From Taeniopygia guttata (Eukaryota > Chordata > Aves > Passeriformes > Estrildidae): a stretch of 64,000 nt of DNA. The translations under genes were made by a program, and so were the position numbers. The DNA is taken from the NCBI RefSeq assembly GCF_048771995.1, contig NC_133026.1, forward strand, positions 13,542,001-13,606,000, in the 5' to 3' direction. This document shows, in pieces, positions 50,651 through 61,965 of the stretch. The first letter of the stretch is position 1, and every line of letters starts with the position of its first letter. Below the pieces are notes generated by a model. The model was given only the letters and a program-made list of their open reading frames with translations, was not told the DNA's origin and searched no databases.

Positions 50651-52371
50651 GAAAAGGAAAAAATATTTCCTGAATGCTGAATTAGCACATTCTTTCTGCA
50701 GAAAACAAACTAACACTGACACCAAAGTTTCTGGAAACAAATGTGGTTTATCTTGTAACTTGTATCTGAGTCAACAGATTTTAAACTTGTTCATAAAAGG
50801 GTTAATAAAAGCTTTATTTAAATATAGATTCCAGTAGCAAAATTTTAAGGCTGAGTTTGAAGAAGGCTTGACCAATTTATTTTCAGAATCATTTCATAGG
50901 CAACACAAGAACTTCACTGCTCTAGCCCAAACGTGCAAGGTTTTAACATTACCTTATCTGTCAATTTTTGCATACCTAAACCATCGTTTTGGGTTTTAGG
51001 TAAGCATGCCGCTGAGTCGAGACATGTTGAGTGAGTTAAAAACATTCATCTCTTTCAGAGCAGTTGGCATCCCCAGATGATGTCTTTCATAATTACACAC
51101 AAACTTAGTCTTTTCAGTGCCTCTTAGGAAATGTTATTATAGCTGGGAAACATATTGAATTTTACTTTATAAATCACACCTTCTCCCTCAGGAAAAAAAG
51201 TAGTGCAAATTCAGACCCTGTAGCTGGGTTATGTCACTGAAATCATTGCTGGCACACAGAGATGCAGTTTATAGTGTGGAGCTTCAGCCTGGCAACCAAC
51301 AAGTGTAGGTTCAAAATATAAAGTGCTAATGGGTATTAACGGGGGGGCAAATTGTAAGAAAAATAGCCAAAAATGTCATACAGTTTTAATTTTTTACTGG
51401 AAGAAACTGGTATAACTGTACTGGGTTTTTTTGTTTATTTGTTGTATGCCTATTGACATGTATGACTTGCTAGTGTATAGGAAACCATACAGCTGAGTGG
51501 AAGCATAATGGTTTCATACATCCCATACATGCCTAATATCAAATGCATTTTACCTCTGGTATTGAGTACTGCTGATCATTCTTACACTAACTGAAAAGGT
51601 GTTTCTTGTCTAGTTCTAGGAAAGAAAAGTGTACCTGCATTTTAGTGTGTTCATTCACACAAGGCAGCCAGAGCTAAGAAAGATGTTTAATCACCATAAC
51701 ATGAACTGTTTGCAAAGCAGTGAGTATCATTACTTTCAATGAGTACATCATCTTTCCAAATAAACAGAGTACAGAAATTGGTCAGCGGAGAAATAAATTT
51801 TATAAACTGATATATTTCAATTATGCTTATACATTCCTTATCCTTAGAAAAGTTAATTTTAAAAACAACTACTGCAACATAGTATTGATATTGAGCAAAT
51901 TCTAATAATAAATATAAATTCTTTGTACCCTAGGACAGATATTTTAGGACTGTCCATGCTTTACAAATATGGTAAATACTTAGAGTTAATTAATCTAAGT
52001 TATCACGATATATGAAAACATACTCTCCAGAAACAATTGTTATTACACTGATTATTTTCTCCTATTACAAACCTGATTTTGTCTTTACTTGTTTATAGTA
52101 AGTTGTACTGCGCTTCTGAGCTGGTAAGAAAACGGCATTTTTCAGTTTTGTCAGGGAAGAGGAAGGGTTAAAAAAGTGAGTATAATAAGCTTAAAACAGT
52201 GCAAGACTTTGATAAACACATGTGTGTGGTTTTAAAGAGGAGGGATGTGAGAAATAGATTTGTAAAGGATTCTTAAAACCTGACTGAAAACTCACACAGT
52301 CTTGTACATCTGTATGTAAACTCTGACATAAGGTGTGCTAACTTAGAAAGGCTATGGAATAGAAATTACAT

Positions 52372-52722
52372 TGTTGAGAGAGACAACAATGAAACAAGAA
52401 CTAGAAACAAGTTTCGAACTATGGTTTTGCAGAAAGACCGGCTATTTTTGGGGAATTAGAACAGTGAAAGATGCATTGTAGCAAGACAGCATGAGGTAAA
52501 ATGATACGTGATTGGTGTTAGAAGTATTAGCAGCATTGTGTGCAAAAGCTAATAGGCTGAAAAAACATAAGGTATTGTAACCAGGAAATAAGTTGCCTTC
52601 TAATAGAATTGCATTGAATTTTACATCTCATGTCTTACCCTTCTATGAGACTGATAACAGAATAAAATCTTTCAGAATGCCTCTCAGTTGCCCCATCTGT
52701 GTAGAACTGGGATTTTCCAACA
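52372..52722 (+). mobile_element. LTR-like element, probably a solo LTR
   Basis: The segment starts TGTTGAGAGAGAC and ends TTTTCCAACA, giving inverted ends TGTTG...CAACA. A polyadenylation signal AATAAA lies at 52661-52666, about 55 bp before the right end, as expected for the R region. The look of the sequence is like avian ERVL-type LTRs. I find no matching target duplication, and no internal retroviral genes adjoin it. Family and borders need a repeat library. Confidence 0.4.
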
Positions 52723-55380
52723 AGGGGAGTGAATAAATATGATGCTAAAAGTAACCAAACATATCCATATATTTATAGGTGCTTGGATGTGCATTTGTTC
52801 TTATCTCCATTCTGTGGAATTCACAATTGCATCAATAAGGAAGAACATAACAGGCAGCAAAAGCAGAGAGGTAGATGAGAGACTGGCTGGTTGGCATCTG
52901 GCAGTCATGTTGGTGCTGCTCCCACCAGCTGTCTCAGGAGTACAGCACAAAGACATCAAAGCTCCCTTAGTCTCCCCAGTGAGCCCAGCCTTGTAAATGC
53001 ATCTGGGAAGTGAAGGATTAAGCATCAGTAATACAGGGCAAGCCTTAAGGTATTGTTGGTCACTTCTAAAATGGTTCAAGTAATTTAGGGACTTACTTCC
53101 AGCATTCATGTCTACACTCGTTAGGATCTCTGTGACTGAAAGCTGAGCAGTGATTTAAGCTAAGCAAAACTGAAATACTCACTTATTTGGTTGTTTTGGC
53201 TGGAGTAGCAAGCAGCTGGCATTAACACCATCATAAGTTCTTCCTCCTCAGCTGGGGTGCAGTGCTGGGTGCATGCATTAATAGTTTGTTAGAGTATCAG
53301 GTACAAAGTACACTTGAACCTCTGGCAAACTTGGTGTATGTGAACCCTTTTCTAGAGCTTCTGGACTAGCTGGAAAGCTCAGATATTTTAAAGAGAAGGG
53401 CTATACTAGCTTTGTGTGTCCTTTCTTCCATTCTTCCACTGAGGTAAATAAAATTACACACTGGTATTCTATAAAATTTGCTGTCCAAATCTTTTACGCA
53501 GCTGTATAGCATGAACAGAAAATTATGTATTTTAGGACTACAGAAAGTGATGTAGGACAAAATACTTGCCAATGTCCATCCATACAGCCAAGGCATCAAT
53601 TCTTTCAGTCTGACTCTTATCCAACCAAACATTTGATATATTGGTGTTTACAGGAGCAGTGGATACGTAAGGAGATTGTTTGGCATGTTCTCATGTGAAA
53701 GAGGCCTTGTTCTTAACATAATCACTGAATGGCAAACACTGTAATTACCACCTTTGGTGGAAGCTGGTGGTTCTGATGTGTGTCAAACTGGCTTTTTCCA
53801 GCAGCTGAGAACAGTAGCACTGTTGCTGTCGACAGTTAGTAAAGAGGAGTGATTTGAGGGCAGTCTTGAAACTTGCCAGATTGCTGTTGCCTGTCTTTTA
53901 AGGTTGGTTATATAATCTATAACCTATTAGGTGTATATGATTAAAAGTACAGTACTCCTCTGGTATTATTTCACATTTTATTGAACTGTTTCAGTTAAGT
54001 TTCATAAGATGTACTTGGTCAGTTTTCTTAAAAACTCTACTCATGGGTCCATTTTCATTTCTTCTTGCCAGTCACCAGCGTAATAGAATTTGTGATCATC
54101 AAAAGCTGAGTTTGAGAGAATAAAAAAAAAGTCTGAAACTCATGATACTCTGTACTCATCTGTATATTTGAAGCCAGGTCAGGATGTTTTATGATGTTTA
54201 TTTTAAGAAATGCCAGGCATTTGGCTCCTTCAGAGTGGGAAGACACATGGAGTGAGGTGCTGCCTAGAGCTGATCAAGAGGAGGCTGTCAGTGGAAGGGT
54301 ATGAACAATCTTCTGATCCTTATGCTTTGGAAGTTGATGTAGTGCACAGAATCCAGCACATCACATGCTCTGTTCAGGGTTTGTTCTCTTTTAAAGAGAG
54401 GCACAAGCAGTTATGCTAGTGAGCATTCAAGAAATAGGAGACTTGGCCTTTTTGAGTCTGCTCTCATTCTTTCCTTGATCAGAAGAGTGCCCCAGTCTTA
54501 ATCAATAAGGCAAGCAAGGCCTGTCACTTCTCTTGCATATGTACAAAATTAAACTGGCTTGAAGGTAAATCAAAAAGGATGAGCTCTTACCTGCTTCCCA
54601 TGGCTTTTTGTGTATTTTTCATTGCAGTATTTGAAGGACTAGAAAACAGTAATTTAGACAAAGGACCTGTAATTTAGTCATTAATATATTCCTGTGGGAG
54701 CTGAGGCTGGGGGTATGGGTTCCCATCAGTGGGTTGGTAACTGAAGAACCATCTGCTTCTCAGTGCACTAGGAAAGTAGCAGTGGCCAGAATTCTGTACG
54801 CAATCTGCATCCTCTGTGCTGGTTGATGTTCATAACAGACTTAAGTGATAGCTAGTAATCTAGATAGCAGTAATGAATATTTGAGCATTTAAGTTTAGAG
54901 GTCATCTCACCATCTGGCAACTCAAAAAGACTTGGAAATTGGGCTTTCAAAATGATGTTTATGGGTTTGCCCGTATGTTCTACCTGACTGCCATCTGAAA
55001 CCATGGAAAGGAGTCATGTGAACCTCATCTGTAGCCTTGTCTGAGTGCTTCCAAGTGAAATTCTCCCTTCCTCCAAGTGGTTGTCTGCTGGCACATGTTT
55101 TAGTGTGCTGGTAATGGTGTATCTAAGCCTTCCTGTAGCCACAAATTGAAGAGAATAGATGTACACCCACAAAACATTCCCTGCTTAAAATCTGAGTCAT
55201 GGCTGTGAATCAGAGATGTGCCCGTTGCAGCTGGTGAAATAGATTTGGGAAGATGAAACATTCCTCTTGGGAACAGCAGTAGTCTGATTTTGGGCTAAGG
55301 AAATTGTCCATCTGCATGAAAACAGGCTCTAGCATTAAAAGACCTATCCATGGAGAAGACCCCCACAAATTAATACCTCT
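52723..55380. other. Intergenic DNA, nothing recognised
   Basis: Only short open frames without family resemblance were found. No splice-framed coding segment or repeat could be assigned. Confidence 0.5.
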
Positions 55381-55520
55381 CATCCATCCTGGAAGAGTTC
55401 AAGGACAGTCTGGATGGGGCTCTGAGCAGCCTGGTGTAGTGGAAGGTGTCCCTGTCCATAGCAGTGGGACCAGAACTAGGTGATCTTTAAGGTAATTTCC
55501 AACCAAAACCATTCTGTTAT
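55381..55520 (+). mobile_element. CR1 LINE 3' end, 5'-truncated
   Basis: The segment reads along the known CR1 3' region: CATCCATCCTGGAAGAGTTC, then CTGGATGGGGCTCTGAGCAG, then GTGGAAGGTGTCCCTG, then GATCTTTAAGGT, and ends AACCATTCTGTTAT. Many substitutions and strong 5' truncation indicate an old, dead copy. It has no coding capacity. Confidence 0.85.
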
Positions 55521-55679
55521 TTTTGAGTGATGTAATTGAGAAACTCCACTAGCTGCTCCTCAGCCCTCTTTCCTCAAGGCAGTAGCCTTGCCTGTTTTGG
55601 ATGCTCTCTGTCTTTCAGAGCACTGGGTATTCAGTTTTTAAAAATCTGTCTTTTAAAGGACATGTATAGGTTGGCAGAT

Positions 55680-56075
55680 CGGATGGGGAAGAAGCGGAGC
55701 TTGTGCAGTGGGCACACCTGGTATTGCTGCAGTGGGGAGGGACAGGTGGGGACGTGCTCCGGCCCTGAGCCTGGCACTTGGTGCAGCAGAGCGTGGAGCT
55801 TTGCATGTGGACTGGCAGACCCTCTTTATTCTTTCCCACACCCAGGCACAACCTTTGAAATACAGACTTGACAGGCAGAGCTGGAATATCTGCTCCTTCC
55901 CTTCCTGGTGCAGTTCCCGTGCGCGTAAGGGCCGCGTGTCGGGACAAGCCTGGCTTTGCCAGCAGAGCCCATGGAGAGCAGAAGCACCCTCACTCTTTGG
56001 GCAGCGGGGGAAGGTGCAGGGCTGGCTGGGATGCAGCCCTGGGGATTTGCAGGTGGCAAAGGAGCCTGTGATCTG
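55680..56075. other. GC-rich block with overlapping open frames
   Basis: The block is clearly richer in GC than its surroundings, with open frames of 67-168 codons on both strands. This reflects a shortage of AT-rich stop codons rather than a gene. I recognise no protein, and no start and splice context supports one. It may be an old repeat or a remote regulatory element. Confidence 0.3.
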
Positions 56076-57639
56076 CATGGACTTCATTTTAATATAGGGA
56101 CAAAGATCAGAAACTGTGCATAAAAATGCCAGGAAGCATGGGATAAACTTCTTAATCATGTATTAACTGAGGTGGCTCATTTACAGTGACAAAGATGAAA
56201 CTATGACAGGTAAAATAGCTGGTTTATGCTTGGATTTGCCTTTGACTTTTTTGCCTTCTTTTTTTGTTGGTTTTTGGTTTATAAATCTTTTTGTAAAATA
56301 AAATACAGGCTTTTGAAAAGATCTTCAAGAAGTTTGTTTTGAAAGAGGTTTTTGTAGAATTTTTAATCCACATTTCCTGTCAGTGTGCACTCTGGGTTTT
56401 GCATCCTCCATAATTCTCTTCCACGCTGTCTGAAATGGCCATTGTGCTGTTGCACCTCTGCAGCAGTGGTTGGCTGCCTGAGCTCCAGACATGGGAAAGT
56501 TGTTTCTCTTTACAGGGGCTGGTCTTGCTACATCCACCTGCTCAAGGTGTGGATGTATCCACATCCAGCTCCTTTTGTGCCATACCTTCTAGGCCCTGGT
56601 GCCTACATAGTACATTTTGCACATGACAATTGTATATAGTACTTTTTGTATATGACACCTGTACATAGCACCTTAGCACTTCTTTAAAATCTGTGCCTAT
56701 AAAGGTATGTCACAATTTTCTACTCCTCTCTCTGCTTCAGTAGCAAGTGATTTGCTTTTACCTTCATTAGAATGTGACTTTATTACTGTTGTACTTACAT
56801 GAGCCCTTGGATACTTAAACCAGGTTTTCTTCAGGAGTTTGCTATGGCTGTGTCTGGTTTTTTAATTATGAAACTAAAAAGCCCATTAAACCCTGTCCAT
56901 AGAGACTAAAGTTTTAACAGCACTCCTACAGAGCACTGAAAACCAGCATTTAGTGCTTTGTGTGCTAGAGTAGTATTTTGAATTAACTTTTTGTTGTTTA
57001 AAAATCCTTTGTGGGATATAGTGTTCATTTTTGAGTGTATAAAATGGTTGTGAAAACTTCCACTTAGCTGCATGCTGGTTAAAGTATGGGCAACATAAAT
57101 GCAAACTCCTTTTCAAGCTATCACCTGCAGTAATAGAGGAAGCAACTGTGACAGAACATCTCTGTATTCAGACTCTGCTGGAGGCTACAAAGGCTTTCAG
57201 AAATTTTAGAGCAGTTACATTTGGTGACAACTGCTCTAAAATCAATATTTCTAGCTTATGTTGCAGCATGAGGGGAAATACCCTTCCAGTGTTCTGGTTT
57301 TGCACAATGAGATTGTTCTTTACTCAACAGGGAGGTTGGCTGATTGCGAAAATTTGGGGAAGGTGACAGAAAGCTATCAAACCTGCTTTGAGCAGTTCTC
57401 ATCTTCCCTGAAGCCACTACTGCAACGTGATTCTTCTGCTGGCTCCGGGCAGCAGAATTCATTGTGGCTGCGGGAAATGTGGGTGCTTTCCTCGAAGTGT
57501 TACAGCAGAGTCTCTGCAGGTTTAAGGATTTTCCAACCCTAGTGACCAGGGTGGGGGACAAGGTGGCCATGCATTCTGCTGAAAAGGTCGAATATTGGGA
57601 AGACAAATATGCAGAAATGGAATTGTATTGCTTCTCCCT
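56076..57639. other. Intergenic DNA, nothing recognised
   Basis: No recognised gene or repeat. Two AATAAA-like signals near 56298-56304 have no obvious transcript attached. Confidence 0.5.
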
Positions 57640-57800
57640 GATCAGATTGAGGCGTTCGGGGTGCCCGAGCCTGCTGGTGGAGCCGCGGCCCCGCTGCAGC
57701 CTCCTGCCGGCAGAGGAGTCTGAGCTGGGCAGAGGGAGCCTCGCTCGCTCCCGCGGCTCCCAGCGGCAGCAGCCGCCTCTCCTCTCTGTGTTCCAGGAGA
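57640..57800. promoter_or_regulatory. Small CpG-rich block, unassigned
   Basis: About a dozen CpG dinucleotides crowd into some 160 bp (CCGAGCC, CCGCGGCCCCGC, CTCGCTCGCTCCCGCGGC), in contrast to CpG-poor surroundings. It could be a small promoter or enhancer, an exon of an uncharacterised transcript, or part of a repeat; the sequence does not decide. Confidence 0.3.
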
Positions 57801-57974
57801 GGGAACGCTCTCTATTATGGACCCAGAATTTGGCAGCTGCTGCAGCAGGCTGAGCTGTCCGGGACCCAGCAAGGAGATCTTGGAGGGCTCAGGACACGAA
57901 CAGAGTGAAACTTGTGTGCTCACGCTTAGAAGCTGGAAAGACAAATTCCTGCTGCTGCCATGCTCTTAAGATTT

Positions 57975-58062
57975 TGGGTAACGGGGTTGGTGTTGGACTG
58001 TCCTGAACTTCAATGATCCTCGTGGGCCCTTCCAGCTCAGGATATTCTGTGATTTCAATGTT
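57975..58062 (+). mobile_element. CR1-like LINE 3' end fragment
   Basis: It ends with GATCCTCGTGGGCCC, TTCCAGCTCAGGATATTCTG and TGATTT, the common 3' terminus of avian CR1 copies. The left border is uncertain; the sequence before it does not match the CR1 consensus clearly. Confidence 0.65.
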
Positions 58063-61000
58063 CCTAATGAATATTAGGACTCACTGTCATGCATTTCTGC
58101 TGAGACAGCTGCAATCTTTTAGCAAATTTGGGGGGGAGGGGGAAAAGGGGAAGGTGCTTTGCATCTCAATTAAGTGCCTTCTCCATACAAGGACAACACA
58201 TATTGCAGAAAAACGTACTTGGCTTTTCCACTGGAATCCTGGGTAGAGGTAACCTTTTGTTGTTGTAGGAAGAGGAGGTTGGGGGAGTACTGCAGCTTTT
58301 GAAAATTGTTGATCATCCTCTTGCCAAGACCAGAGAGAGGAGGGCTAAGAAACAAGATAGGCGTGGAGCTGTTTGCAGACAAATCAGTTAGAGTAGAAGG
58401 GCCCTAGAAAGGTGGGGAAAGACACAGTTTTGGGGTTTAAGGGTGTATGGAATGGAGGCAGATGCAGAGATAACAGTGCAGGAATATGTTTTGTGTTCTG
58501 ATGTGTGGTGCATAATTTGGTCTCAGAAGAAATCCTTAACCTGCAATTCACCAGCTGGATTGTTTTTATGCACAAGTAGTAACCAATTAGAAGCTTCATG
58601 TCTGATTCCCCATAATTTACCCCCTCTTAATATCCTCATTCTTTGTGTTCCTGTTAGCTGCTTCCTCAACCCCAAACCTTCTTTCTTTGAGTTTTGTGTG
58701 GATTATCTGATGGTGTGAGTTTCTGAAGCCTTATTGAAAATAAAGGGCTCCTCATCTGAGGATGTCACATGAGAGTTAAACGGGGAATCTAAACTTGGTT
58801 TAAGGAAGAAGCTGGAAATAGTGAAAGCAATGAGAGTTACAGGTGCAGATACCGAACTTTCTTTCCCAACCTTCTGAAATGGTTTAGCAATGCTGTTATG
58901 TGAGTTCCAAGTGAGCAGGAGAGAATGGGAGAAGCCCTGAAGCAGAGAAATGGATTGGGAATGGAGCCAGAAATCTATACTTCTCTTACCATTTGAAACA
59001 GGCTGCAGCTAACTGGGGAAGGGGGAGGTGTGACAGGAGAAAATGGATATAATAAATCCTGTTATTTGAAGGCTGGTTGTGCACCACTTAATACCTTCTT
59101 ATTTGTTTTGAGATTTTCTGTCTGAAAGCTGTTAGTTTTTTTTTCCCCCAAAGCCTTTATGGGTTTGTGATTTTTTTCCTATTTTTTGTAGCAGAAACAA
59201 ATTTTAAGAAAGGATTTTTAGGCTAACTGATAGTAAGAAGATTTAGATATTTTAACCTTTTATATTATTGAATACTTTTATTCATAGATTTATCACCATG
59301 GTAGGTGGTGCTGTGGATCTGAAGAAATGTGAGGACTCGTCTGGGAGCGGAAGCCAAAATTTGCCCCAGGTAGCCAGGACATTAAAGTGTGTTTTCAGTC
59401 TGCCCTGGTGGGGTTCTGAATTCCCTTATGTTTGGCAGCTTCAGTAGCAGGGTTGGAGAGGCCTCGCTCCCAGGTGAACCTTAGCAAGGTGCCCCAAGAG
59501 GCTGCTTTGGATTTCCTTGGGCTCAGTGCAGGGGACTGAGCCTGGGTCTCATTCCTGGGTGTGTGCTCTCACCCCCAGGCTATTAAATAGAAGGGATAGG
59601 TGAGAAGGTTGCTGGCTTCCTTTGGCTCTATTTTAAAAGGAAGTATCTGCCATCAGTGCACTTCATGGGGCGCCTAATCTTATTGTGTGTTCTGAAAACA
59701 CCCTCCAGACAGAGCCCCTTAGGGGACATTGGGTTCTGGAGCCTGCTCAGGCTGCAGTGCTGAGCTGTTCGGCCCTGCTGAGACTGAGGCAGTTCTGGGC
59801 ATGCACAGAGGTGAGACATCACCTATCCGGAACGTCTGGAAATCAAAAGTAAGGTGTGCCTGTGAAATTTCAGGATCACTGTTCTTGTCACTATTAGGTT
59901 TAGCTTGATAATATGGTTCAATATTTTAATTTTGAATAAACCTTGACCTAATAAAGTCTATCTCCATTTCTGTGAGAAGCAGGGATTTTTTATTTTTTTT
60001 TAATATAACTTGAAGCAAAGGTTGAACATATTTTCATGGGCAACCCCATTGTTGGATTAGTGCCCTCATTCAATCAGAGCGTGCAAAACACAAACCCTAG
60101 GCAGAGCTAAGCTACAAGCAGAGGAGATTTTCACAATGCTAAATGGAGTGAAAGCACCAGGGGAAAAATAACTGAAATCCTCTTACATGATTATTAAAAC
60201 AAAAACACACACGCACACGAAACTAGCAAAGTCTTAGACTGGGGTGCCACAGGGAACTGGCAAAAGCACAGCCTGTTCTAGTTGGATGCTTTGTTTGATA
60301 TTGGGTGGAAGCTGTAACAAAGCAAATATCCCAGGGCTGCTTGTAGGCCTCTGTGGAGGAGCTGACCCTGAGTCTGTTGGCCCCTTTCTCCTTCCACAGC
60401 TGATCCCAGCTACCTTTCAGTTCTCAGCACTACCCCTCTCTAGTCACACATTCCCTCTTTTTTTTCCCTTCAGGTTATTGAGAAACCTCATGCTCATTTC
60501 TTCCTAATTCTCATGAGGTGAATTTCTCGGCCTTTCCACGCAAATATCCTTTGTCATCTATAGCTGCATCCATGTCTGTGGATTCCAGAGGATTAGCATT
60601 CTCTTGGACATCTTGCTTGCTTGCACTGGCCTGTGCACACACACTTTTAGCACTACCAAGAGACATCAGTATGTGCATCTTCACCAGAGTCCAACTAGCA
60701 TTACTGCAGACTTTTAGAAATAGATTAAGAAGTCTTTAGGTGTACAACCTCATTTTCTGGCTCCTTTCTTTAGCAGCTGTTCAAAGGCACCTGCATCCAT
60801 TTTCAACAGAAATGGTGCATTAATAACAGTAGGTTCCACAGCAGGAGAGCAGATTGCTGAAGTTTTATGAAGCTGTCTGAGAACACATGGTGAGATGGGA
60901 CTGCATAGTTCACATTTTGGACTGTTCCCATTAATGTTACTCTCCACTGTGCTGTATGAAACCTTACAGGTGAGGAATTACTTTAATTTTGTAGAAATTG

Positions 61001-61824
61001 CATCTAGTTTATGGGGCTGAGGCCAGCAATTATACTTGGAAGATGAAATACAGTGTAATGAAATAAGCATGCATAAAATTGCACGAGAATATGAAATCCT
61101 AGGTGAGAGGAGCTAAAGGGAAAATGGAGACAATAAAGCTGAATGGCAGAATGAATACCACTAGATTTGCCAGGTCAGGTTCATATGCATTCCCTTTCCC
61201 AAAAGGAAATTGATAGGTAGAGGAGAGAGTTTGGCCTCCAGGCTTTAATCAGAAACTTGTTAGGCAAATCATGAAGATTTGATAAGAAACATCTATCAGG
61301 TGCTGCAATAATGAATGACCTTGCTCTGCGACATACCTGCTGGTGGCTTGGAGCATGGTGGCAATCCCTGAGTGTCTTTACTCCTCTGGATGTTTCCAGG
61401 AGCAGAAGGAAGCCACAGTGGCTACCCAGCTGGAGAAGGTGGCAATGACTCAGGCCTGGCCTTTGGATCTGCTGCCATCGTGCAAAATCCCCAGGCAATG
61501 AGTATGTTAATTCTTACTATGGATGAAGAGTCCATGGTGATACCTGAGCCCATCCTGGTTTTAGAAATGCTGGTAGCATACCATTAATGTGAGCCAAAGC
61601 TCTCTCCCTGGCTTTGCTGTGTGTTGGATTTCTCCTTTGGTGCAGCCTTGCTGGGGAGAGCTCCTCGTGGCTCTGCTGCTGTAACTGTCAGCTACGAGAG
61701 CATGAGAAGCTGGTCCCTGCACTCTCACCTACTTGGTAGAAGAGCTGTAGGACTGTAGAGAGTCTCCTTGAGCACCTCAGGGCTTTGAGGGATATACTTT
61801 GATTTTAAAATATTTGAAGGATAA
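58063..61824. other. Intergenic DNA, nothing recognised
   Basis: No recognised coding exon, RNA gene or assignable repeat. Open frames are 64-105 codons at most. Confidence 0.5.
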
Positions 61825-61965
61825 ATATGAACAAGGAGGAGGGCGGGCATAAACAATGTATAAACAATCTGGGGACATAAAAAAGCTGCAGTAAGGGATG
61901 GTTGGGTGAGCCTAAAGAAAATTCCAAGCTGAACGTGAGGAAAACCTTCCTTACCACAATTTCTA
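61825..61965 (+). mobile_element. Degraded CR1 LINE fragment
   Basis: The stretch AAATTCCAAGCTGAACGTGA with GGAAAACCTTCCTTAC resembles the CR1 segment just before its 3' UTR (consensus like GTTCCATCTGAACATGAGG). It is much diverged and the borders are approximate. Confidence 0.4.

Larger units (their letters stand above)
49046..52371. other. Downstream AT-rich DNA
   Basis: No coding exon was recognised. It holds possible distal CUL2 poly(A) signals (49335-49340 and 50255-50287) and an A22 tract at 50629-50650. Part of it may belong to a long CUL2 3' UTR. Confidence 0.6.

Noticed and set aside
55653..56159. Minus-strand open frame of 168 codons
   Set aside because: It overlaps other frames on both strands in a GC-rich block, with no splice context and no recognised family.
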